A stretch of 64,000 nt of DNA. It comes from Saururus chinensis (taxonomy: Eukaryota; Streptophyta; Magnoliopsida; Piperales; Saururaceae). This document shows, in pieces, positions 37,301 to 45,959 of the stretch. Under the pieces are notes generated by a model that was not told where the DNA came from, did not search any database, and saw nothing but the letters and a program-made list of their open reading frames with translations. Location: assembly GCA_035235625.1 (NCBI GenBank), contig CP141140.1, positions 6,158,685-6,222,684 on the forward strand, given 5' to 3'. Within the stretch, counting starts at the first letter, position 1. Every line of letters starts with the position of its first letter. The translations under genes and the position numbers were made by a program.

Positions 37301-40300
37301 TCATTTTCAAAATGTTTGTCACTATGCAGAACCCCTGCAGCTATAACAATGCCACTGAAAAATTGGGCCATTATATGTCAGTGAGCTTTTTGTGGTTGAT
37401 AAAACAATCAAAAACAACAGATCAACTTTTTTGTTTTTTGACAGAAGTACTCCAGGATAACTTTACAATAATTGATCTTAATGAATAATATGTTATGGTA
37501 AACAATGAACCTTGAAGAAAGTTAAATGTTTATTGTATAAGATAGGCACTAGCAGGGATCATGCTTGCCAAGTGAAAACATATGCAAACTACCATGTGAT
37601 TAGGTAAACTAAGTAACGAGTCATTTTCCCTACAAAGGCAAAACTGTGATTTCCTGCAAGATGTAGCTACTGACAGGCAGCTTCCTGCCATAACAGCTGT
37701 AGGCTTTATTAGCTTTTATATTATGTAATTTTGAGATGTGTGTGTGCGCCTCAGCTTCCAAACAGGGTCTCATGCTTTAAGCCCAAGATGGAACATCATC
37801 CATCTAGTTAACAAATTTTCTATCAGCAGTAGGGAACAGCTTAAATAGGTCTTCATATTTGGCAATCGAACAGAAGAATGTAATTTCATCAATCACATGT
37901 CCCCACTTGCATAAATATATTTGAGATATTGGTGAAGATACAATCTTTCCCCATATCTTGTCGGTCAAGTGACAAATACTGATGTATCTCAGATATTGCC
38001 AACCATGCTAGTAACACCTTCCATACAACATTTTGAATAGAAACATACACCAGAGCAAATTTAAACATACAAATCAAAATGAAAATAGCCAAAAAATAGA
38101 CTGACCTCAAGATGAATATTAAAGTATTTGCAATATATGCTACCATTTCCCTGCATAAGATGTAAACATGAGTACTTATACATGTAAAGTTTGGTATAAT
38201 TCCTTGCAGAATCACAGGTATAGGGTTGATAGAGGAGAAGATGGAAGAAAGGGGAGAAACTCAGAGAGAAAGGGGAGAAGATGAGATGAAGAGAAGGGAA
38301 AGAGAGAAAGCTATGAACAGTATTGAATTACTTCAGAAAAATCATGTACAAGTCTAAAGACTGAATGCCCTATTATATAGAGTTTACGCTTTCCCATTAC
38401 AAGCAACCTACCTAAACTAGGAAACTAAATTGAATCAAGCATAAACTAAAACTAGGAAAGATGAGTCCAATTTAAATAAGAATCGACAAAAGCTAAACAA
38501 AAACCTAAACTAAGTAGCACACGGCAAGGACAAAACAAAGTTCCAATCTAAGAAGGAAATCTATCATACATGGGTGGGTACTTTTCTTATGGTGTTAGTA
38601 TGGTTCCAATAGCCTAGCATAGTAAACAGGCATTTCATGTACTAACATAATGATGAGTTCCTTGCTATGTGCTAATAACATTGTCTTACCAGAAATGATG
38701 CAAGCTTTGCTGACTATCACCCTTAAATGTCGTTCTCGCAACTGCTGCATAAAACCTGAGTGATGCTAATAACATAAGTCCCATAACTGGCACCTTATTA
38801 AAAAAATAAATTCAAAGCAGACTTACATCCCCAAAGTCATGACTGCCAAGACACCTGAAACCTCAGCAGCATTTTGAGCCTGACAGTAAAACATGTAGAA
38901 TTTGAAAAAATTGTTACATAGATATTTCAGTCCTATTTTAGAATATGGAAAGCAAAAACTATTGCAGAAAAGTTACTTAGAAATAAGCAAACTTCATACA
39001 TTCAATAAGCAAGAAAAAGTAGAGTCAGGCAAATCAAATGAAAGCCCCTGTCTATATCTAGACCAGAATCAGAGACAATATATAGGGAGTGAGGAAATTT
39101 AGTGAAGTATCTTACAGTGAAGTAAACGATGTAGCTGACTGCAAGCGTCAAAGTAATCTCTATCACAGTGTCATTGAAAATAAATCCCAGCCACAAAACT
39201 GAAACTATTCCAAAAGCAAGACCAATAGCAACACTGGACCAAAGAAACAATCTTGTAAGAGAGTATGAACCTCAATCAATCTTTGACATGGAAAAAAAGG
39301 CAGGGATACATACGCTCCAAGTGACACTTGTGAAAGGAACTTGATAATGTCACCAGCATTAAAGCTTTTACCAAGAACCATCTTGTAAAACAATTGAAAT
39401 ACAACAATAGCAGTCCTGGAATTAAAAAAACAATAAATGATTTTTTTTATGGGAATCTGGAGTAAGTCTTTGAACAAAAGCAAAATAAAATCTTATAGAA
39501 GCTACAGGTCTCAGTAGGCCTACCTGAAGCTCCATACTATTATTTTATAAATTCTTTAGACTTAAATATCAATGTATTGTCTGAAAAGTTCAGTACCCAT
39601 CATTCATTAAGGACTCTCCTTCAATTATGGTGCTCAACTTCTTGCTTGCGCCAAGATCTTTTAGTAAGGCAACAACTGCAACAGGGTCGGTGGCACTAAG
39701 AAGCCCTCCAAGAAGCAATGATGTCTTCCAGTTCCAATTATATGGAAAAGCAAGCTATAGTAGATTGACAAATAAAATAATAATGTAAAACAGAACACGT
39801 CAAGCAGTCTACAGTAACAGGTTCAATGCATACCTTCACTGCAGTCCCTAGACAGAAGGTCGATATGAGAACACCTGGACCTGCCAGGAGAAGCATTTGT
39901 GCCATGCACCTCTGCGCTAATAAATACGTTCAGAACTTTCAGATGTGGATTAGAAAGCAAAAAAACGATGAACAAATTAGAAACTCTCATCCATTAGCAT
40001 CCTTAGTTCTCGGAGCTGAATTCTCACTCACTAGTGTATCACAGTGATGCAGATGGTAGGTAAATTTCCTATTCCTTAAATTGGATGCCAGCACACATAA
40101 TCAACTACATATAAACTGAGAATTGTACTTCTTAAATCTAATTGAGGAAGGCACTTTTGACAAGGTGGTCTCACATCAGCAAGAAGGTGGCGAGTATGGC
40201 GTTGACTCCATTTAACACAACAGCAATCATGGAGAAATAGTACTATAATCCCAAAAAGAAAAAAAGATAATGAAGCATCTAAAGCATATGACAGCGAGGA

Positions 40301-40932
40301 ATATCATACAACACACCTTGATTTGGTGAACGTCCATGGCAAATGAACTTTCAAACAGTAGAGCAGGAAGAAATACGCATAATAGAAGATCTGGATTAAT
40401 ATTCGCCCCTGTATCACATAGCTCGCAGAATTCAGATTGGCAACAAAATATACCCCGTACAACTGCAGATATTTGTAGACTTTTTGATGTAGGACAAAAC
40501 CAATAGCGCATACTTACAAAGACGAATTCCAGACCCGACTTTTCCCAACCCATGACTTGTACCATATTCTGCAAATCAAAGCATCAGCAGCCAAAGCTAC
40601 TATCAAGTCATTTATAACAACAATTTTGACTGACATGAAACGAAGAATTACAAACATCACAGAGTGACAACAAGAACAATAACATGATAGAAATGAGAAG
40701 AAAATCAAAAAGAAAATGAGGAGGAAAGAGAAGTGTAACCAATGGATCCGAGAGCAACGCCGAGCACAAGCAGCGCAACGGTGTACGGAACTCTTGAGCC
40801 ACGGAGTAGATGCCTAGACGCGATTCCTAAAACCAAGCAAACTGCGACGAAAATTACGGCATCCTGCGGGTCAGCTGAGCTCTCCTCCTCGGCCACATAG
40901 AGCGGCAACGGACCTTCCGCCACCGCTGACAT
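13894..40932 (-). CDS. SOS1: SOS1 plasma-membrane Na+/H+ antiporter (NHX7 type), complete
   Basis: SOS1 exports Na+ from the cytosol in exchange for H+ and is the target of the SOS2-SOS3 calcium-responsive kinase module. I placed 23 coding exons that join in frame to 1153 residues, close to Arabidopsis SOS1 (about 1146), with the same exon count as I recall it. Residue similarity is high throughout: [76 protein letters not shown]-like [20 protein letters not shown], the cyclic-nucleotide-binding-like block [20 protein letters not shown], and RIDSPSG near the end. The start is taken at the ATG at 40932; a GTG precedes it, and this ATG begins MSAVAEG. The 27-kb length comes from transposons in the introns, the largest being intron 11 (26792-37298). 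No exon is disrupted, so the gene looks functional. Confidence 0.97.
16925..17530. mobile_element. hAT-type MITE in SOS1 intron 17, 606 bp
   Basis: The flanks are ATCCTACC (16917-16924) and ATCCTATC (17531-17538), a 7-of-8 target duplication. The ends are TAGGGCTGGTCGTG and the reverse of TTAGGCCTGGTCATG. Subterminal regions share aagtccaaatttggat-like inverted pieces. It lies between SOS1 exons 17 and 18. There is no transposase. The interior carries a tRNA-like segment. Confidence 0.75.
17147..17222 (+). other. Degenerate tRNA-like (SINE-like) segment inside a MITE
   Basis: An A-box-like tagctgcatgatggtttgaga is followed about 30 bp on by a B-box/T-arm-like gtggggtcaaatcccac and an acceptor-like cccacacca. 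The 5' acceptor strand does not pair, so this is not a working tRNA. It is either a tRNA pseudogene or a SINE head carried by the MITE. No anticodon is proposed. Confidence 0.4.
19550..20634. other. SOS1 intron 15, unassigned repeat-like segment
   Basis: This is ~1.1 kb without exons. Between about 19620 and 20080 it is GC-richer than its surroundings, with a gagatct-type inverted motif near 19630 and 19705, a purine-rich run (19780-19850) and GC-rich cccccagc stretches. It looks like a transposon or LTR piece, but I cannot name a family. No protein is supported. Confidence 0.35.
20867..22255. other. SOS1 intron 14, no recognised content
   Basis: 1.4 kb of AT-rich intron between exons 14 and 15. 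I see no exon, RNA gene or clear transposon ends. Confidence 0.5.
23189..24812. mobile_element. LTR-derived segment with ends in inverted orientation, SOS1 intron 12
   Basis: The left end starts tgtcacgattcggccc just after a reversed primer-binding site (ctttgataccaat). The right end reads cataaaggcccaggtcatgaca. The last ~45 bp of the right end match the reverse complement of the left end (gtgtataattaaa, then gacataaaggcc). So two copies of the same LTR tail face each other. No coding parts of the retroelement are recognised. A MITE sits inside (23813-24232). It is an old, broken LTR-element fossil. Confidence 0.5.
23813..24232. mobile_element. hAT-type MITE, 420 bp
   Basis: The flanks are ATGATCCA (23805-23812) and ATGATCCG (24233-24240), 7 of 8 matching. 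The ends are TAGGGTTGTGTTCAAA and the reverse of TAGGGTGCACCTCAAG. Subterminal cccgaacccaacccg and gggtcaggacc blocks are inverted relatives of each other. Non-coding. Confidence 0.78.
25314..25341. repeat. (TA)n microsatellite
   Basis: An uninterrupted TA run of about 28 bp in SOS1 intron 12. Confidence 0.95.
25640..26130. other. GC-richer foreign-looking segment in SOS1 intron 12
   Basis: This piece is visibly less AT-rich than the neighbouring intron. It contains phrases such as catacgccgggaggttgg and aaggggagccgcataaaa that remind me of plant mitochondrial intergenic DNA. Overlapping short open frames on the - strand look accidental. A nuclear insertion of organelle DNA is one possibility, and an unknown repeat is another. 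Confidence 0.3.
26998..27144. mobile_element. Tourist-like (PIF/Harbinger) MITE, 147 bp
   Basis: The terminal inverted repeats are GGCCCCGTTTGGGAGGC and GCCTCCCAAACGGGCCC, flanked by TTA on both sides (26995-26997, 27145-27147). A 3-bp TTA duplication and a GGCC..GTTTGG start are typical of this group. The interior forms a hairpin-like run of ttcccctc/gaggggaaa motifs. Confidence 0.85.
28028..34390. mobile_element. hAT-like DNA element inserted in the gypsy 5' LTR (middle layer)
   Basis: A perfect 8-bp duplication, TTAATTTA, lies at 28020-28027 and 34391-34398. The ends are GGGGTTGTTCGG and the reverse of GGGGCTATTTGT, so the TIR is weak. The sister LTR at 36838-37160 is uninterrupted at the corresponding point (near 37054-37070), which acts as an empty-site control. 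Its own sequence is about 28028-28402 plus 34240-34390, roughly 0.5 kb, with no transposase. The remainder is a copia fossil inserted into it. Confidence 0.8.
28403..34239 (+). mobile_element. Ty1/copia LTR retrotransposon fossil (inner layer of the nest)
   Basis: Long LTRs at about 28403-29045 and 33594-34239 (~645 bp; the 3' copy may begin at 33588 with TGTTAG) both end in CCCCAACA. They are about 93% identical by eye. Parts: gag about 29090-29960 with a zinc knuckle ([14 protein letters not shown]), protease near 30010, integrase about 30420-31000, reverse transcriptase about 31430-32440 (MDDILLFGD), RNase H about 32480-32980. The coding region has many breaks, ten or more. The target duplication is not clear. 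LTRs contain a TTCGAA-rich palindromic block. Confidence 0.9.
36838..37160 (+). repeat. 3' LTR of the gypsy fossil
   Basis: 323 bp, starting TGTTATAATTTC and ending GGGTTACAACA, followed by CACAG. It is uninterrupted and so shows the pre-insertion state of the split 5' LTR. Confidence 0.9.
37949..38008. repeat. Diverged copy of the KUP-intron repeat
   Basis: It begins ccccatatcttgt and ends aaccatg, with tatctcagatatt between. It resembles the direct repeats at 3013-3162 on the same strand. Confidence 0.45.
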
Positions 40933-41272
40933 CACTGCTGTTTACTCTCAGTTTTTTTTATTTTTTCCACAAAAACCAATCTAGATGGTTTTGATACTAA
41001 CAAAGCGAGGGTGAGTACAACAGCGCGAGTCCGAAGCAACGGAGGAACACGAACAAGCAGAAGCAAAATTAGCTAAAAACAACTGCCGCCCGATTTCCCC
41101 ATGGAGGAAGGAGGCAAGGGGTTGACGAGTAGTGCTATTCTGACGTGAAAAATCACACGTCAAAAGCCCACTTCTTCATTATTAAACGCTTGATGTAAGA
41201 CCTACTTTTGTGGGCTCCACACATCAAGGGTTTTGAAGATGATTAAGTGGTTTTCATGACGTATGTTCTTCG
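40933..41272 (-). promoter_or_regulatory. SOS1 leader and proximal promoter, cut short by a transposon
   Basis: Only 340 bp separate the SOS1 ATG from the target duplication of the hAT element at 41273. The part next to the ATG is A/T-rich (40945-40980) and the part beyond is GC-richer and leader-like. No convincing TATA box was identified. Any older promoter sequence now lies beyond the 4.1-kb insertion (past 45762). Confidence 0.5.
41073..41102 (-). CDS. Possible 9-codon upstream ORF in the SOS1 leader
   Basis: ATG at 41102-41100 reads MGKSGGSCF and stops at 41075-41073, about 140 bp before the SOS1 start. It matters only if transcription starts upstream of it, which the sequence cannot show. 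Confidence 0.25.
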   Translation of the reverse strand: MGKSGGSCF

Positions 41273-42916
41273 ATGCCACGTAGGGGTGGTAATCGGGCTG
41301 CGCTCAAGCGGGCCCAAGCCCATTAAGCCCGATCATAGCTTATTTAAAAGTAAACGGTCATATACCGGTTACAGGTTTCTAATGGTCGCTAATTACATTT
41401 AACTTAAAAAGAGTTATTTTTGGCCTCATGATAAGATGTAACTTAAATATATCGTAAAATTTCATTGTTAGGGTTAAATATTTATTAAAAATTATTATTT
41501 TATTATTTTTTAAATAAAAAATAAATATAAAATTTTAAAACATACTTAAAAACATAAAAGACCGTATTAGCCAATACGTATTAATAAAATTTTAATTGTT
41601 ACCAAAAGCTAATACGTATCGGTCATACCGTATCAATATGACCGATACGTATCGATACGATATATAAAAAATAATTTTATTTAAAAAATATTTTTTAAAA
41701 TTTTTTTTATAAAAAAACACAATTCAAACCCAACTTCTTTGAAAATTTAAGTTTTTGTTATATTAAAAAATAATATTTTTAAAGTTAAATGAAATCAATA
41801 CGGGTAAGTCTATATAATTTACATAATTATTTTTTTTACATATAATGCTCCACAACTATGCATTTATTTAAACACATAATTATGACCCACGGTCTTATTA
41901 TACTTTAAAAGAAATATTATGTTATTTCATTTCTTCGTACTCACTATCATCATTACGTTCTTTTATCCTTTTTTTCGATTAAGTATTTCGTCATAGCTAA
42001 TAATTCCATCAATACTTTCGTCTTGCTGATTTCAATGGCCTATTCGACATTGAAGGAGTTGATTATTAGAATTCTTTACTATTTGACATTGGTTATTTGC
42101 CGTTGATCTATATATAAATTCTATGTAGATATGTCTTCCATAAATAGCTAGCATCTCTAGACCATTTTTGGTTCATAGAAACTATATATCTCGACCTTCT
42201 TTTTTTTTTCTCACATGAGAATCATTTGCTACAGTTATATATTGAGCTTTACATGAGACTTTTTAGTTGAGAGATGGGTTTGTATAGCCCGCCCACTAAT
42301 TATTAGTTCCAAACTAGTACTCAAGTATTAACTATATATTAAGTACAAGCTTCAACTAGACAGGAATCACGTACAACCATACGAAAACTCACCATAGCCT
42401 CTTGGAAGAATTAACACATATATTAATAAAAAAATATCATATAAATTAATAAAAAGGGTGTGACTCTCCATTAAGCCCAAAGGGCAAAAACATACTTTTG
42501 AATCTGCTACCTCAAAATATTCCTATTCCTTGAATAACTCAAGAAGAAATAAGAAAGAGCTGCTCATTTTTTTGCCACAATGTGAAGTGCAAAGTGCACA
42601 TAATGAACCAGTGTTGCAATCACTTGTAAGAAAAGAAATTTTTAAATTTTCTGATATTGGAGACTTATAAGGCATAAACCATTTTGTGTGTAACCTAAAT
42701 TTGAATTTGGCAGGAAACATTAAGATTCAAACTAGTGTAACAAATGAAAATAGGCTTTCTGAATATATAATAAAGTATATCGTATAATAAAAAAATTAAA
42801 AAATAATCATTAATTATTGAAACATAGCCAGGCAAGGATGAAAGTCCATCAGCTAGATGTCAGACAAGCTTTGCCCAGGTTTGCACCCAATTTTCACTCA
42901 TAAAAAAGTAAACTTT

Positions 42917-43080
42917 TGGACTCCATTATGGCTATCATTATATGTAGTTGGAACAGGGAAGATGCAAACTCAGGACTTCTGGACTCCATTGTGGCTATCA
43001 TTATATGTAGCTGGAACAGGGAAGATGCAAACTCAGGACTTCTGGACTCCATTATGGCTATCAATATTATATGTACATGT
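42917..43080. repeat. 63-bp tandem repeat, about 2.6 copies
   Basis: Units start at 42917, 42980 and 43043 with tggactccatt and are nearly identical. Because 63 is a multiple of three, open frames run through it on both strands; these are by-products, not genes. It lies directly beyond the stop codon of the ALDH fragment. Confidence 0.92.
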
Positions 43081-43084
43081 GAAA

Positions 43085-44848
43085 TTAAGGCCATGGGGAA
43101 TCATGAAGTGGAATTACAACAGTTTTGATTTGTAGGTATGCCTCAAGAGCGTGCAACCCCATGTCTCTCCCAAATCCGCTCATCTTGTATCCACCATATG
43201 GAATGTCTTGACCTAGAGCAAAATAGCAATTTATCCAGACCACTCCAGCTCGAACTGATCTCGAAACCCGAATCGCCGTGTTTATATCTTTGGTCACAAC
43301 TGCTGCTGCTAGTCCATCCCTTGTCATGTTTGCCTTCTCAATTGCTTCCTCCACAGTCCTGATCAGGAATTATTAGAAGAGATGAATTAGCAACATCTCA
43401 CAGATAAAGTTATCAATTCTAAAGACTGAAACTTGGATGTTGGAACTTTTTTATTTTTAAATCATTCTTAGCATGTATTGAAGTTAGTATCAAGGTTAAT
43501 AATCTACTGGAAGTTTGGCCTCTTGAATTGAGATGATAAAAAAACATTGCATCTATAATGGTAAAAGAATGATAAACACTCACTTGAACTTCATCAAGCA
43601 CATGACTGGCCCAAATATTTCGTCCTGAGCGATCAACATATCTTCCTATTCAAAATTTTCAAAACAGCATAAAAATATGAGCAGATCATGCCAACTAGAA
43701 AGCAACATTTACGTTGGCGACAAAAAAAAACATTTACATGGTATGCTACAAGATTTGGTCTTAAGTTAACATGTATTTCTCTGATTACCATAATCTTGAT
43801 TGACCCTTAAATTCAGAAGGGCCTAATTCCTATATAGGAAACTGACAAAATACAATCGATAATGGTGTACTACTTGAGATTAAAAACCAGCCTGAATCAA
43901 GTAGAACTGCAGCCTATGAGTCTAGCCAACTAGTACATTAATTCAGTCTGTAACAATCTTATCGTGAACAAGCACTTGAAAACTCTATTCTGATAAATTA
44001 CCTCGACGTCTACAAATATGGTGGGTTCAATATAATAGCCCTTCTCACCCACAGGTTTTCCCCCAGTTAGAAGAGTTGCTCCTTCTCTCTTCCCATGCTC
44101 AATGTATTCAAGAACTCTATCAAGTTGCTTTTTGTTGACCTGAACTCAAATTGAAAAAGACTATTTTTCATTTTTCATGTACAAAGAAGTTCTCATAAAG
44201 TCAGACTCGTATGTCATCAACCACATTACCTGAGGCCCCTGTTGAGATGTAGGATCAAATGGGTCTCCCACCAACCAACTCTTTGCCTTCTCCTTAGATT
44301 TCCTTACAAATTCCTCATAGATGCCTTCCTGAACATAAACTCTAGAACCTGCTAAGCAAATTTCAGCCTGCACATGTTGGTTATACGAGTAAAGTTTTGG
44401 AGCTTTTTAAACCAGTAGTCAATTTGATAAAATATGCACAATTGATCATTGCCTTGTTGTAGAAGATGGCAAGTCGAGCAAGATCAACCGATAATCCACA
44501 TCGACATCATTGCAAATTATGATAGGAGACTTCCCTCCAAGTTCAAGAGTCACCGGTTTCAGATTGCTCATTGCAGCTGCCTGCATTACTTTTCGCCCAA
44601 TTTCAGTGGATCCAGTAAAACTGACCTGCAACCAATTTAAGACTAAATTATGACAAGTATAAAAAGTCTAGCACAAATATTGATCATCTTTTTTAGGATG
44701 AAAAACTTAGCATCAAACTGCACATAAACACAAATGTAAGATTAGGTAACTCACTGACCTTGTCAATGTCCATATGAGAGCTGATGGCAGCTCCGGCTGT
44801 TGGTCCAAATCCATTAACGACATTGAGAACTCCGTCAGGGATGCCAGC
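43085..44848 (-). pseudogene. 5'-truncated aldehyde dehydrogenase (ALDH2C-type) gene fragment
   Basis: Cytosolic ALDH2C enzymes oxidise aldehydes such as coniferaldehyde and sinapaldehyde with NAD(P)+. Six exons on the - strand match the C-terminal ~290 of ~500 residues: 44848-44759 ([19 protein letters not shown]), 44625-44453 ([18 protein letters not shown] with the catalytic Glu), 44367-44230 (EICLAGSRVYVQEG with the catalytic Cys), 44139-44002, 43645-43584 (EIFGPV) and 43358-43085 ([10 protein letters not shown], ending DSPWP). The N-terminal dinucleotide-binding half is missing, and the sequence upstream does not match it. The second exon is 173 nt where 174 is expected, so the frame is lost after NDVDVD (a one-base deletion near 44486). 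Its donor would be GC. It is not a working enzyme gene. It lies wholly inside the hAT element. Confidence 0.9.
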
Positions 44849-45421
44849 CTAACTCCATCACATAAAAAACTGAAAGATCTAATCTTTAGAAAAAATACAG
44901 CTCCATAACAAGCATCAAAACCGGGCTAAAGAACAGAAAACAGGAAAGAGCGGATCAAATCTCACCAAAAGACCCAAAAAGAAAAGCACAGATCCAATCT
45001 CACCAAAAAAACCCAAAAAGAAAGCACGGATCAAATGAAACAGAGACCCCAGGTTAACCGGTTACAATGGAACAGAAGAAAAACCACAAGTACAGTGAAG
45101 AGATACGTAAAGAAAAATAAAGAGAGAGATCACCCTTAAGCAATCCGGACCAAGCCGCAGTGATATGATCCAGTCGCCGCAGAGTTGAAGCCGGTGATCG
45201 AAGAGCTCCCGAATGCACTCGGGTGACGGCGAAGTACTCGGGCAATTGAGTGAAAGAGTGCTGAGATTCAAAAACCTAACGGGACTTATCGGGCTCCTGT
45301 GGCGGAGCCCGAGCCCGATTCATTTTACTACAGCCCAATAACAGCCCATCTATTAATACTCAAACGGGCTCAGGCTGGGCTGGTCAAACGGGCTCAAAGC
45401 CCGATTATCACCCCTAATGCC

Positions 45422-45751
45422 TAGGGATGCTACTCGGGTCAGGTTAATGGTAAATCCGACCCGACCCTAATGGGTCGGGTTTGATTTTAAAAAATAACCC
45501 TAATAGGTCGGGTCGGGTTTTAGTGATCCAACCCGACCCAACCCGAATATAAATATAAATATAAAATTTATATATTTTTTAATATTATATTTTAAAAAAA
45601 TTAAAAAAAAATAAAAAATTATATAAAAATTATTTTTTTAATCTATTCGGGTCAAACGGGTCGAGTTCGGGTCACAGCTTTGTGATGTGGGTTTGGGTTC
45701 GAGTTGGGTTCGGGTTCGAGTTTGGCGAAACCCGACCCGGTGGCATCACTA
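45422..45751. mobile_element. hAT-type MITE inserted on the border of the ALDH-bearing element
   Basis: A perfect 8-bp duplication, CTAATGCC, lies at 45414-45421 and 45752-45759. The ends are TAGGGATGCTACTCGGGTC and the reverse of TAGTGATGCCACCGGGTC. The 330-bp interior is A/T-rich between blocks of cccgaccc/gggtcggg. Its target overlaps the last three bases of the larger hAT element and the first five of that element's own target copy, so it inserted later. Confidence 0.88.
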
Positions 45752-45959
45752 CTAATGCCACGGCATCATGAAGAAGGAAGAAAAATGTTACTACTATTTA
45801 TGGGTTTGGAGAATAGTGAAGGAACATGGTTAGATCAGCCTGCTCATATGTATGTATGTATAGAGGTTAACATTGTTATTCAGTATCTACAAGACATACA
45901 GCATTTTCTTTTTCCCAACCGAATGAAATCCAAAATGTTCTATAAAAGGTTTGATGTGT

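Larger units (their letters stand above)
22256..40932 (-). other. SOS1: SOS1 exons 1-14: membrane antiporter domain
   Basis: On the - strand the exons are 40932-40740, 40568-40518, 40408-40317, 39911-39834, 39754-39597, 39415-39314, 39233-39116, 38879-38827, 38755-38690, 38150-38106, 37354-37299, 26791-26607, 22516-22463 and 22363-22256. Together they encode about residues 1-453, the 12-span cation/proton antiporter (CPA1) fold. The ion-binding ATDP motif (Asp near residue 161) lies in exon 5. All introns are GT/AG except intron 12, whose donor is AAG|GCAAGT, a GC donor. Introns 1 to 10 are short. The intron 9 interval (about 38210-38640) contains GA-rich sequence and a TATATAA-like site on the - strand that may be a degraded LTR. 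Confidence 0.93.
41281..45416. mobile_element. hAT-type transposon carrying a captured ALDH2C gene fragment
   Basis: The ends are inverted repeats: TAGGGGTGGTAATCGGGCT at 41281 and the reverse complement of TAGGGGTGATAATCGGGCT ending at 45416. The left flank is ATGCCACG (41273-41280). The right copy is interrupted after ATGCC by a later MITE and continues as ATGCCACG at 45755-45762, so the 8-bp duplication is perfect once the MITE is taken into account. Subterminal gggctc/gagccc motifs occur at both ends. Inside are AT-rich filler (41400-42850), a 63-bp tandem repeat, and a 1.8-kb stretch of aldehyde dehydrogenase exons and introns on the - strand. No transposase is seen. This is a gene-capturing (Pack-type) non-autonomous element. 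Confidence 0.85.

Noticed and set aside
38210-38640. Solo LTR in SOS1 intron 9
   Set aside because: There is a TATATAA-like box and GA-rich leader on the - strand, but no TG..CA ends or target duplication could be fixed.
42917-43080. CRISPR-like repeat array
   Set aside because: The units are head to tail without spacers, and this is plant nuclear DNA.
42857-43135. Open frames on both strands with a 21-residue repeat as a repeat protein
   Set aside because: They are produced by a 63-bp tandem DNA repeat whose length is a multiple of three, so all frames stay open.
45062-45271. GC-rich open frames upstream of the ALDH exons as its missing N-terminus
   Set aside because: No frame resembles the ALDH N-terminal half, and a stretch of short repeats (44949-45038) separates it from the first ALDH exon. 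It may be another captured piece, but I cannot name it.
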